DNA of 40,387 nucleotides. It comes from an uncultured beta proteobacterium (GTDB taxonomy: Bacteria > Pseudomonadota > Gammaproteobacteria > Burkholderiales > Burkholderiaceae_C). The notes below the pieces were generated by a model. The model did no database searches, was not told the DNA's origin, and saw only the letters and a program-made list of their open reading frames with translations. The position numbers and the translations under genes were made by a program. Positions 8,601-15,820 of this stretch are shown here, one piece after another; position 1 is the first letter of the stretch, and each line of letters opens with the position of its first letter. The stretch is from positions 1 through 40,387 of the forward strand of contig CAJAES010000038.1 of NCBI GenBank assembly GCA_903938815.1, in the 5' to 3' direction.

Positions 8601-9852
8601 CGGTCCATTCGACGGCCAGGTTCTGCAACTCGCCTTCGGGCGCCAGATCGGCCAGGCCCTGGTGTACGGCGACGGGCAGCGGCAGCCGCGCTGCCAGGCG
8701 CGCCAGAGGCGCCAGCGCCAGCCGGTCGGCGCTGAAGCGGCCGCCGGTCCAGGGCGCGTCGGCGGAAACGTTGGCGCCGCGCGTCAGCGCCAGGCGCAGC
8801 GTGCTGGGCGCCCACGGCACGCCGTCGTCGGTGACGAAGCCCAGGCTCTCCACGGCCAGCGCCAGGCTACCGGGCTGCCGCTGCGCGCTCAGGCGGCCGC
8901 GCAGCTGCGCCAGCGCCAGCGGCGGCAGGTCCGGCCCGAGCTGCAGGGCCACCGCGGCCAGTGCGAGGTCGGCCGTGGCTTCGACCGGCCGGCCGTTGTC
9001 GATCTCGAACCAGCCTCGCAGCGCGCCGCGGCCCTGCTCGATCTGGAACGGCAGCGTCAGGTAGCGGCTGAGCTGAGAGACATCCACCTGCGGCAGGTCG
9101 GCATACAGCGTGCCGCGCCAGCGCTGCCAGTCGAAGGCCCGCGCCGTCAACGGCTGCACGAAGCTGCCGCGCAGCGCGAACGGCCGGCCCCAATCGGGCG
9201 GCGGCGTGGCGTCCAGCCGCAGTTCGTGGCGGCGGCGGCCGTTGCGCAGCACCAGATCGACGCCGGACAGCGTGAGCGGCGGCGCGCTGCGCATCTCGTC
9301 CGTCCAGCGCAGCGTGCCGCGCCGGATCACGAACTCGTGCTGCTCGAAGAACCAGTCCAGCGCGGCGGGGTCGATGGGCTCGCCGGCCGCCATGTCGAGG
9401 CCGGCCACGCTGATGCGGCCGGCGGCATCGCGCCGGACATCGAGGCGGACGCCGTCCAGGTGCAGCTGCGCGAAGCGCGGCGCCAGCGCCAGCAGCGAAG
9501 CCGGCGACAGCGCCGCCGAGACGCGGCCGAGCTCTAGCGCCACGCGTCCCTGGCCATCGAGCACGCGCACGTCGTCGAGCTCGAAGGCGGGAATCCAGCT
9601 GCCGCTGCGCACGCGGACCGCGCCGATGGACAGCGGCGCGCCCAGCGCCTGCCCGACGCGCTGCTCGATCTGCGGGCGCCATTCGTCCAGCCGGGGCAGA
9701 ATCCCCCAGTGGAGCGTCAACCACGCGATCAGCAGTACGCTCCACAGCCCGAGAACGAGACCAGCAGCCCAACGCACCATGACCCGAAGCCAGCGCCAGC
9801 GCTGGGGGTCTGGCATCGGTGCGACAAGGCTGGGAGACGGCGGTGAGGACAT
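5689..9852 (-). CDS. yhdP: YhdP-family AsmA-like envelope protein
   Basis: This is a very large 1387-aa protein with one N-terminal transmembrane anchor at about residues 29-50 (WAAGLVLGLWSVLLIAWL). A long periplasmic part follows, made of repetitive beta-rich segments of the DUF3971 and AsmA-like C-terminal type (TIGR02099 family). In Escherichia coli YhdP, with TamB and YdbH, carries phospholipids from the inner to the outer membrane through a bridge-like groove. Length (E. coli YhdP is about 1266 aa) and the nit neighbour agree. It ends in a short Ala-rich stretch (VAASAAASAAAAAASNPAG). An internal Met at residue 13 is an alternative start. It is divergent from glnE across 139 bp. Confidence 0.9.
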   Translation of the reverse strand: MSSPPSPSLVAPMPDPQRWRWLRVMVRWAAGLVLGLWSVLLIAWLTLHWGILPRLDEWRPQIEQRVGQALGAPLSIGAVRVRSGSWIPAFELDDVRVLDGQGRVALELGRVSAALSPASLLALAPRFAQLHLDGVRLDVRRDAAGRISVAGLDMAAGEPIDPAALDWFFEQHEFVIRRGTLRWTDEMRSAPPLTLSGVDLVLRNGRRRHELRLDATPPPDWGRPFALRGSFVQPLTARAFDWQRWRGTLYADLPQVDVSQLSRYLTLPFQIEQGRGALRGWFEIDNGRPVEATADLALAAVALQLGPDLPPLALAQLRGRLSAQRQPGSLALAVESLGFVTDDGVPWAPSTLRLALTRGANVSADAPWTGGRFSADRLALAPLARLAARLPLPVAVHQGLADLAPEGELQNLAVEWTGSVDAPSRYKAQARATGLALAAGPPGPPAYGMSQTPGRPGVSGANLEFSATERGGEAKLSLQDGAVFLPGVFEQAELPLNALTSQMAWRIEPATAQAPPAVVLTVRELNLANADLRAHLSGSWRTGPGTGFGTGQRYPGVIDLKGRILSGDSARVVRYLPLGVPVEARQYVGRAVGPGRITSGDVAVQGDLWRFPFIDGSPGTFRIRLQARDLRYAFLPSEPGWNSPWPAMTAVNGELEFDRVAMRIRDARAVIDGVALRGVNGGIADLVHNPVLQLEGQGRGAAVDLLRFVNGTPVGEWTGGALRQATIGGAAELTLALSIPLATPDRSVVRGSVLLPGNDLRIQTGTPLLAQARGRVDFSQRGFTIVGGRARALGGETAIEGGTQPDGSLRFTAQGQATGEGLLRVADLPMLAPLTALGESREPRLRGQTAYRAQLAVVQGRPELLVTSTLAGLALDMPAPLAKPAAASWPLRLQTAGLPGRVAADLLALDLGEVLHARYERDLSGEDARVLRGALGVGTEAPPLPETGVAAAVRLQRLDLDAWRHLAPQARQVNVAGAAGNTFNPGGPGAAGAAPASGGVSALMPSQISLRTGELAAGGRRLSNVTLDLRRQPALAETVWRAQVKAEQGEGWVEWRQPREAAAPGRLSAHLARLDVPASDAGAVEEWLEQAPASVPALQLAVDEFHWRGKALGKLEIAAENRAGRPGVREWQLDRLKLSTVDATLLARGVWSAGQRTSLAFDLDIADGGRFFERMGAGKAIQGGKGRIEGELSWPGSPLSPDPGELRGRFAVALGEGRFLNAEPGVARLFGVLSLQALPRRLLLDFRDVFQQGLAFDTITGDVALDAGVARTANLRVLGVQAAVLIEGSANLKSETQDLRIVAVPELNTTTASLAWAALNPAIGLGAFVAQLLLRQPMTAAATREFHVTGPWGEPKVERVDRGAAVAASAAASAAAAAASNPAGRTP

Positions 9853-9991
9853 GCGAGGAACAGAGGGTGCCGGAAGCTGCCGCTGGCGGCCGGTCGACCC
9901 TTGGGTTGCAGGATCCCTGTCGGGTTCGGGCGCGGGCTCGGGCCGTCAGCCCGCCCCCGGGTCAATCTAGCACAGAGGCACGCGGCGGCTG

Positions 9992-12727
9992 ATGGGTTCC
10001 CTCCCCCCCCTGCCGACCGGCGCTGCCGCCGTCCACAGCCGCTTCGTGCAGCGCATCCGGCGGCGCTATGCCGGCGAGCTGGCGCTTCTGCCCGAAGGCG
10101 CGCCGGACGCCGCCGCGATCGACGCCCTGGTGCAGCGCCTGCAGGATGACGGCCGCGCGCCCGCCTCGGCCCTGCGCGTGGCGCGGCAGCTCGTCATGGA
10201 GCGCCTGGCGGTGCTCGACGTGGAGCAGGGCGCGCCGCTCGAGACCGTCACCCACACGATGACCTGGCTTGCCGAGGTGACGCTCGAACGCGCGCTCGCC
10301 CAGGCGCTGGCCGACACCAGCGAACGACACGGCGAGCCGCGCGACGCCGCCGGGCAGCGCATCGAATTCTGGGTCGTCGGCATGGGCAAGCTCGGCGCGC
10401 GCGAGCTGAACGTCTCGTCCGACATCGACCTGATCTACGTCTACGAGGACGACGGTCAGACCGACGGCGCGGTCGGCATCTCGGCGCACGAGTACTTCAC
10501 GCTGGTCGCGAAGCGGCTTTATGCGCTGATCGGCGACACCACCGACGACGGCTTCGTGTTCCGCGTCGATCTCGCGCTGCGGCCGAACGGCAATTCCGGC
10601 CCGCCGGTGGTGAGCCTCGGCATGCTGGAGGAATACTTCCTCGTTCAGGGCCGCGAGTGGGAGCGCTTCGCCTGGCTGAAGAGCCGCGTCGTCGCGCCTC
10701 AGGCCGCCGTCAGCAGCGGGCGCGCGCTGCAGCTGCGCTCGCTGGTCACGCCCTTCGTCTACCGCAAGTACCTCGACTACGGCGTCTTCGAGGGCCTGCG
10801 GCAGCTGCACCGCAAGATCCGCGACGAGGCCCAGCGCCGCGCCGCCGGGCGCCCGGAACGCGCCAACGACGTCAAGCTCTCGCGCGGCGGCATCCGCGAG
10901 ATCGAGTTCATCGTGCAGCTGCTGCTGGTGGTGCGCGGCGGCCAGTTCCCGGAGATCCGCACGCGCTCCACGCTGCGCGGCCTGCGGCGACTGGCCGACC
11001 GCGGCCTGATGAAGCCCGACACCGCGGAACGCCTGGCCGAGGCCTACACCTTCCTGCGCCGCGTCGAGCATCGCATCCAGTACCTCGACGACCAGCAGAC
11101 CCACCTGCTGCCCGCCGCCGACGCCGACCTCGGCTGGATCGCCGCGAGCCTGGGCCTGACCTGCCGTGCCGACGCCTGCGAGCTGCTGGACCAGCTCGGC
11201 GCGGTGCGCGAGCTCGTGGCGTCGGAATTCGACGCCCTGCTGCACGACGGGCAGGCGCCGTCGCCCGGCCGCAACGGCAACTGCCGCAGCTGCGGCCCCG
11301 GCCCGCAGGCCGTCGACAACCCGGCCCTGCTCGACCGCCTGCCGGCCGAGCTGGCCGAGCGGCTGCGCAGCTGGGTCCAGCAGCCCCGCGTGGCCGCGCT
11401 GCGCGACGAGAGCCGCCTGCGCCTGGGCCGCCTGATGCAGCGCGCCGGGCAGTGCATGGCCTCGGGCGAGTGCGCGCCGGAAGCGGCGCTGCGATTCGTC
11501 GACTGGGTGGAGCCCCTGCTGCGGCGCGAGAACTACCTGGCGTTGCTGGTCGAGCGCCCCGAGGTGCAGCAGCGCCTGCTGCGGCTGCTGGGCCTCGCAC
11601 GCTGGCCGATGCAGTACCTGATGCGCCACCCTGGCGTCGTGGACGAGCTCGCCGATTCGCGGCTGCTGCACCAGCGCTTCGACCGCACGGCCTTCGCCGC
11701 CGAACTCGACGACCGCCATGCGGCCTGGGCGCGAGCGGGCGAGGACGACGAGGAATCGCTGCTCGACACCCTGCGCCGCGCGCACCACGCCGAGGTCTTC
11801 CGCACCCTGGTGCACGACCTCGAGGGCGAGCTCACCGTCGAGCAGGTGGCGGACGACCTCTCCGCGCTGGCCGACACGGTGCTCGAGATCTCGATGCGCT
11901 GGGCCTGGCAGCGCCTGAAGGCCCGCCACCGGCCGGCGCCGGAGTTCGCCGTCATCGCCTACGGCAAGCTCGGCGGCAAGGAACTCGGCTACGGCAGCGA
12001 TCTCGACGTCGTGTTCCTGTACGACGACCGAGACGAACCCGACCGCGACCAGGCGCAGGAGGTCTACGCCAGGTTCGTGCGCAAGCTCATCACCTGGCTG
12101 ACGCTGCGCACGCCGGCCGGGGAGTTGTTCGACATCGACACCGCGCTGCGGCCGAACGGCGGCTCGGGCCTGCTCGTCACGTCCATCGAATCCTTCGGGC
12201 GCTACCAGAAGGGCCGCGGCAGCAACACCGCCTGGACCTGGGAGCACCAGGCCATCACCCGTGCGCGGTTCGCGGCCGGCTCGGCGGCGGTGGGCGCGGC
12301 ATTCGAATCCGTGCGGCGCGCGGTGCTGGGCTCGGCGCGCGACCCCGCCGCGCTGCTGGAAGAGGTGCGCGCCATGCGCGCGAAGGTGAGCGCAGCACGC
12401 CCCGTGAAGGCCGGGCTGTACGACGTCAAGCACAGCAGCGGCGGCATGATGGATGTCGAGTTCGCGGTGCAGTACCTGGTGCTGGCGCACGCGGCTTCGC
12501 ACCCGACCCTGCAGGACAACGCCGGCAACATCGCGCCGCTGCAGCGTGCCGAGCATGCCGGCCTGCTGCCGGCCGGCGTGGGCCAGGGCGCGGCCGATGC
12601 CTACCGTGAACTGCGCCGCGCGCAGCACGTGGCGCGGCTCGACGAGAAGCCCACGCAGTTCGAGCCCGAGCGCTTCGCCCGCGAGCGCGAGGCCGTGCTC
12701 GCGCTGTGGCATGCCGTCTTCGGCTGA
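9992..12727 (+). CDS. glnE: Bifunctional glutamine synthetase adenylyltransferase/deadenylylase
   Basis: GlnE attaches AMP to, and removes it from, glutamine synthetase in response to glutamine and PII. Two nucleotidyltransferase domains are visible. The N-terminal one has GMGKLGARELNVSSDIDL at about residues 130-147 (the deadenylylase half in E. coli). The C-terminal one has YGKLGGKELGYGSDLDV at about 656-672 (the adenylylase half). Both keep the D-x-D metal ligands. At 911 aa it is slightly shorter than the E. coli enzyme (about 946). No strong Shine-Dalgarno precedes the ATG. The codons just after the start contain a run of eight C residues (10003-10010). It overlaps the following rhomboid gene by 17 nt. 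Confidence 0.95.
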   Translation: MGSLPPLPTGAAAVHSRFVQRIRRRYAGELALLPEGAPDAAAIDALVQRLQDDGRAPASALRVARQLVMERLAVLDVEQGAPLETVTHTMTWLAEVTLERALAQALADTSERHGEPRDAAGQRIEFWVVGMGKLGARELNVSSDIDLIYVYEDDGQTDGAVGISAHEYFTLVAKRLYALIGDTTDDGFVFRVDLALRPNGNSGPPVVSLGMLEEYFLVQGREWERFAWLKSRVVAPQAAVSSGRALQLRSLVTPFVYRKYLDYGVFEGLRQLHRKIRDEAQRRAAGRPERANDVKLSRGGIREIEFIVQLLLVVRGGQFPEIRTRSTLRGLRRLADRGLMKPDTAERLAEAYTFLRRVEHRIQYLDDQQTHLLPAADADLGWIAASLGLTCRADACELLDQLGAVRELVASEFDALLHDGQAPSPGRNGNCRSCGPGPQAVDNPALLDRLPAELAERLRSWVQQPRVAALRDESRLRLGRLMQRAGQCMASGECAPEAALRFVDWVEPLLRRENYLALLVERPEVQQRLLRLLGLARWPMQYLMRHPGVVDELADSRLLHQRFDRTAFAAELDDRHAAWARAGEDDEESLLDTLRRAHHAEVFRTLVHDLEGELTVEQVADDLSALADTVLEISMRWAWQRLKARHRPAPEFAVIAYGKLGGKELGYGSDLDVVFLYDDRDEPDRDQAQEVYARFVRKLITWLTLRTPAGELFDIDTALRPNGGSGLLVTSIESFGRYQKGRGSNTAWTWEHQAITRARFAAGSAAVGAAFESVRRAVLGSARDPAALLEEVRAMRAKVSAARPVKAGLYDVKHSSGGMMDVEFAVQYLVLAHAASHPTLQDNAGNIAPLQRAEHAGLLPAGVGQGAADAYRELRRAQHVARLDEKPTQFEPERFAREREAVLALWHAVFG

Positions 12728-13331
12728 AGGGCCGGCAACCCGGGCCTGGATCGCGCTGGCGGGCATCGGGGCTGCGGGCTCGCTGCTCGCGGGGTGGCTG
12801 CCCGCAGGCGCGCTCGACTGGCAGCCGGCGCTGGCCTTGACGGAGCCCTGGCGCTGGGTCTCCGCCGCCTTCGTGCACTGGAGCCCGCTGCACCTGGGCG
12901 CCAACCTGGCAGGCGCGGCGGTGCTGGCAGTGTTCGGCTGGGCGGCGGCCCTGCCCGCGCGCGCGGCGCTGGCCTGGGCCCTGGCCTGGCCGCTCACGCA
13001 TGGCGCACTGCTGATGCAACCCGCGCTGGCCCACTACGGCGGCCTGTCGGGCGTGCTGCACGCGGGCGTGGCTGTTGCCGCCATGGCGCTGGTGTCGCAG
13101 GAGGCCGGTCGACGGCGCCGCATCGGTCTGGCCGTCCTGGCCGGGCTGGCGCTGAAAGTCGTCCTGGAGCGGCCGTGGGCGGGGCCGCTGTCCTACCCCC
13201 AGGGCTGGGACATCGCGGTCGCGCCGCTCGCACACGCCGGCGGCGCGCTGGCCGGGGCGGCCTGCGCGCTCGCCTGCGGGCTGAGGCCGCGGCTGCGGCT
13301 TCGAATGGGGCCGAGAATCAAGGGGCCATGA
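12711..13331 (+). CDS. Rhomboid-family intramembrane protease, rhombosortase-like
   Basis: This 206-aa multi-pass membrane protein has rhomboid protease features. HLGANL (His61, Asn65) fits the second-helix His/Asn motif. GLSGVLH holds the nucleophile Ser113, and LAHAGGALAG carries the second catalytic residue His175. The compact size and GLSGVLH context resemble rhombosortase (RrtA), which cleaves GlyGly-CTERM sorting tails, rather than GlpG. No GlyGly-CTERM substrate is in this window, so the rhombosortase assignment is inference and a general rhomboid is possible. ATG 12711 was chosen because it gives a compact protein overlapping the end of glnE; the frame is open further upstream but inside glnE. 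Its stop overlaps the next start (ATGA). Confidence 0.7.
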   Translation: MPSSAEGPATRAWIALAGIGAAGSLLAGWLPAGALDWQPALALTEPWRWVSAAFVHWSPLHLGANLAGAAVLAVFGWAAALPARAALAWALAWPLTHGALLMQPALAHYGGLSGVLHAGVAVAAMALVSQEAGRRRRIGLAVLAGLALKVVLERPWAGPLSYPQGWDIAVAPLAHAGGALAGAACALACGLRPRLRLRMGPRIKGP

Positions 13332-14227
13332 CCGAACGCCGCACCACCCTCGATTCCCGCGCCATCGTCCTCGTGGTCGTCTGCACCGCCCTTTGGGGGC
13401 TGAACCAGGTCGCCACCAAGGTTTCCCTGGCCGAGATTCCGCCGCTGATGCAGGCGAGCGCACGTTCGCTGGGCGCGGCACTGCTGCTGGCGCTGTGGGC
13501 GCGCGCCCGGGGGCTGAGCGTCTGGCGGCACGACGGCACCTGGCGTGCGGGGCTGCTGGCGGGCCTGCTCTTCGCCGCCGAATTCGGCTGCATCTTCTTC
13601 GGCCTGCAATACACCAGCGCATCACGCATGGCAGTGTTCATCTACCTGGCGCCCTTCATCGTGGCGCTCGGGATGCCGCTGATCGCGCCCGCCGAGCGGC
13701 TCGACCGCTGGCAGTCCCTGGGGCTGGCAGCGGCCTTCGCGGGCGTGGTCTGGGCTTTCGCCGACGGCTTCACGGCGCCGGCCGCCGGCCCGAAGCAGTG
13801 GCTCGGGGACACGCTCGGCATCGCGGCGGCCGTGCTCTGGGGCATGACGACACTGGTGCTGCGCGGCAGCCGGCTTTCCAGCGCGCTGCCCGAGAAGACC
13901 CTGCTGTACCAGTTGCTGGTGTCGGGCCTGGCGCTGGCCGCGGCCACGCTGGTGGCGGGCGAGCCCTGGCCGGCCCGGCTGACCGGCGCATCGCTGTGGC
14001 CGCTGGCGTTCCAGACCGCCGTCGTCACCTTCGCGAGCTACCTGGTGTGGTTCTGGCTTCTGCGCCACTACCCGGCGACGCGCATTTCGGCCTTCACGCT
14101 GCTGACGCCCATGTTCGGCCTGCTGGCCGGCGTGCTGCTGCTGGGCGAGCCCGTGACGGCGCGGCTGCTGGTCGCGCTGGCGGCGGTATCGTTGGGGATC
14201 GCGCTCGTCAACAGGGTCGGGCGCTAG
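13328..14227 (+). CDS. DMT-superfamily (EamA) transporter
   Basis: This 299-aa inner-membrane protein has about ten hydrophobic helices arranged as two EamA repeats. The first begins VLVVVCTALWGLNQVATKVSL. The second begins near residue 160 (LGDTLGIAAAVLWGMTTLVL) and ends LLTPMFGLLAGVLLLGEPVT, the usual end of the second repeat. Transporters of this family export amino acids or other metabolites; the substrate cannot be told from sequence. It is translationally coupled to the rhomboid gene by an ATGA overlap and followed after 21 nt by a glutathione S-transferase. Confidence 0.88.
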   Translation: MTERRTTLDSRAIVLVVVCTALWGLNQVATKVSLAEIPPLMQASARSLGAALLLALWARARGLSVWRHDGTWRAGLLAGLLFAAEFGCIFFGLQYTSASRMAVFIYLAPFIVALGMPLIAPAERLDRWQSLGLAAAFAGVVWAFADGFTAPAAGPKQWLGDTLGIAAAVLWGMTTLVLRGSRLSSALPEKTLLYQLLVSGLALAAATLVAGEPWPARLTGASLWPLAFQTAVVTFASYLVWFWLLRHYPATRISAFTLLTPMFGLLAGVLLLGEPVTARLLVALAAVSLGIALVNRVGR

Positions 14228-14248
14228 CTGCCCATACAGGAGAGCCCC

Positions 14249-14896
14249 ATGCTGACATTGTGCGGATTCGCGATCTCGAACTACTACAACAAGGTCAAGC
14301 TCGTGCTGCTCGAGAAGGGCCTGCCCTTCGACGAGCAACTCGTGATGACGCGCTCGAAGGACGAGGCCGTGCTCTCGGCGTCGCCCCTGGGCAAGGTGCC
14401 GTTCCTGCGCACCGAGCACGGCAACCTGTGCGAAAGCCAGGTCATCGTCGACTACCTCGAGGCGGCCTACCCGAACCCGCCGCTGGTGCCGGCCGACCCC
14501 TTCGCGGCCGCCAAGGTGCGCGAGCTCGTGACCTTCATCGACCTGCACCTGGAACTCGTCGCGCGCGAGCTGTACCCGCTGGCCTTCTTCGGCGGCACCG
14601 TCGACGACGCCACGAAGGAGCGCGTGCGCAAGCAGCTCACGCGGCAGATCGGCGGCTTCAAGCGGCTGGCGAAGTTCTCGCCCTACGTGGCGGGCGAGCA
14701 GTTCACGCTGGCCGACTGCGCGGCGTTCGTGAGCCTGCCGCTGGTGGGCATGGCGACGAAGATCGCGCTCGGCGAAGACCTGCTCGCCAGCGCGGGCGTC
14801 GACTGGAAGACCTACACGCGCATGATCGGCGAACGCCCCAGCGCACAGCGCGTGGTGGCCGATCGCAAGGCGGCCGAGGCCGCAGGCAAGCCCTGA
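14249..14896 (+). CDS. Glutathione S-transferase family protein
   Basis: This 215-aa cytosolic protein has an N-terminal thioredoxin-like domain (MLTLCGFAISNYYNKVKLVL) and the conserved cis-Pro region GKVPFLRTEHGNLCESQVI, where the Glu-Ser pair binds glutathione. An all-helical C-terminal domain follows, with FTLADCAAFVSLPLV as its folding motif. Ser10 or a neighbouring Tyr may activate the thiol. A good ribosome-binding site (AGGAGAG) sits 7-9 nt before the ATG. The last codon abuts the stop codon of the convergent ferritin-like gene with no base between. Substrate is unknown. Confidence 0.9.
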   Translation: MLTLCGFAISNYYNKVKLVLLEKGLPFDEQLVMTRSKDEAVLSASPLGKVPFLRTEHGNLCESQVIVDYLEAAYPNPPLVPADPFAAAKVRELVTFIDLHLELVARELYPLAFFGGTVDDATKERVRKQLTRQIGGFKRLAKFSPYVAGEQFTLADCAAFVSLPLVGMATKIALGEDLLASAGVDWKTYTRMIGERPSAQRVVADRKAAEAAGKP

Positions 14897-14901
14897 TCAG
14901 G
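14892..14901. other. Palindrome joining two convergent stop codons
   Basis: CCTGATCAGG contains the TGA of the GST gene and, on the other strand, the TGA of the ferritin-like gene back to back (TGA|TCA). The transcripts therefore must overlap at their 3' ends. Confidence 0.6.
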
Positions 14902-15763
14902 CGGCGGGCGCCACCGGGACGGCCGCGCGCGCGGCCAGCGAGGCCGTCACTTCCTTGCGGAATCGGTTGAGCTCCTGCACGCTGGCGAAGCTGCGCTCCA
15001 TCAGCAGGCTCATGTTGTGCAGGATGCGCTCGACGACCTTGCTCTCCCAGGCGCTGTCGAACTGGATCTGCTGGCTCAGCCACTGCTCGAGCCATTCAGG
15101 GTCGGGCAGGCGGCTCTGGACGGTGTCGCGCGGAAAGAGCGCGGCGTTCACGTGCAGGTTGGTCGGGTGCAGCGCCTGCGCGGTGCGACGCGCGCTGGCC
15201 ATGAGCACGCCCACCTTGGCGAAGGCGGCGCGGGCTTCGTCGCCGAACTTGTTCATGGCGCGCTTCATGTAGCGCAGGTAGGCGCCCCCGTGGCGCGCCT
15301 CGTCGCGCGCCAGGGTCTCGTAGATGGCCTTGATGACGGGCTCGGTGTGCCATTCGGCGGCGCGCCGGTACCAGTGGTTCAGCCGGATCTCGCCGCAGAA
15401 GTGCAGCATCAGGGTTTCCAGCGCGGGCGCCGGGTCGAACTCGAAGCGAACGGCGTGCAGTTCTTCCTCGGTGGGAACGAGGTCGGGGCGGAAGCGGCGC
15501 AGGTACTCCATCAGGACCAGCGAGTGCTTCTGTTCCTCGAAGAACCAGACGCTCATGAAAGCGGAAAAGTCGCTGTCGTCGCGGTTGTCGCGCAGGAACA
15601 TCTCGGTGGCCGGCAAAGCCGCCCACTCGGTGATGGCGTTCATCTTGATCGTCAAGGCCTGCTCTTCGGTGAGCTGCCCGGACTCGAAACGATCCCAGGG
15701 GATGTCCGAGTCCATGCTCCAGCGCACGGCCTCGAGTTGCTTGAACAGTTCGGGATACAGCAT
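14897..15763 (-). CDS. Ferritin-like di-iron protein, acyl-ACP-desaturase-like
   Basis: This 288-aa protein is predicted all-helical. Carboxylate/His spacing is that of a four-helix di-iron centre: Glu46, Glu76/Glu77-x2-His80 (FFEEQKH), Glu125 (CGEIRLNHWY) and Asp154-Glu155-x2-His158 (ARDEARHGG). Such centres activate O2 in desaturases, hydroxylases and N-oxygenases. The family is usually annotated only as ferritin-like, and the reaction is unknown. The gene follows the B12-dependent regulator by 54 nt on the same strand. It also has its own ECF11-like promoter overlapping the regulator's stop codon. Together with the lipid-modifying operon nearby, this makes an O2-dependent acyl-chain reaction a reasonable hypothesis, though unproven. 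A weak Shine-Dalgarno (GAGGA) precedes the start. Confidence 0.75.
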   Translation of the reverse strand: MLYPELFKQLEAVRWSMDSDIPWDRFESGQLTEEQALTIKMNAITEWAALPATEMFLRDNRDDSDFSAFMSVWFFEEQKHSLVLMEYLRRFRPDLVPTEEELHAVRFEFDPAPALETLMLHFCGEIRLNHWYRRAAEWHTEPVIKAIYETLARDEARHGGAYLRYMKRAMNKFGDEARAAFAKVGVLMASARRTAQALHPTNLHVNAALFPRDTVQSRLPDPEWLEQWLSQQIQFDSAWESKVVERILHNMSLLMERSFASVQELNRFRKEVTASLAARAAVPVAPAA

Positions 15764-15793
15764 TCTGTCGATCCTCAGCGGTCCTGCCTCATG

Positions 15794-15820
15794 ATACGCA
15801 AGGCCGCACGGCCTGGATCA
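15794..15820 (-). promoter_or_regulatory. Candidate ECF11 (RpoE/ChrR-type) promoter of the ferritin-like gene
   Basis: On the minus strand TGATCC (15820-15815) is followed after 16 nt by CGTAT (15798-15794). This matches the singlet-oxygen sigma-E promoter form TGATCC-N16-CGTA known from Rhodobacter sphaeroides, as I recall it. The TGA of the box is also the stop codon of the upstream regulator. It lies 31 nt before the start codon. Confidence 0.5.

Noticed and set aside
5812..9537. Two long plus-strand open frames across yhdP
   Set aside because: Low-complexity translations with no motif, and yhdP on the minus strand is continuous and well matched.
9962..12997. 1011-codon frame antisense to glnE
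   Set aside because: Translation is a His/Gln/Arg-rich shadow of glnE codons; glnE motifs are unambiguous.
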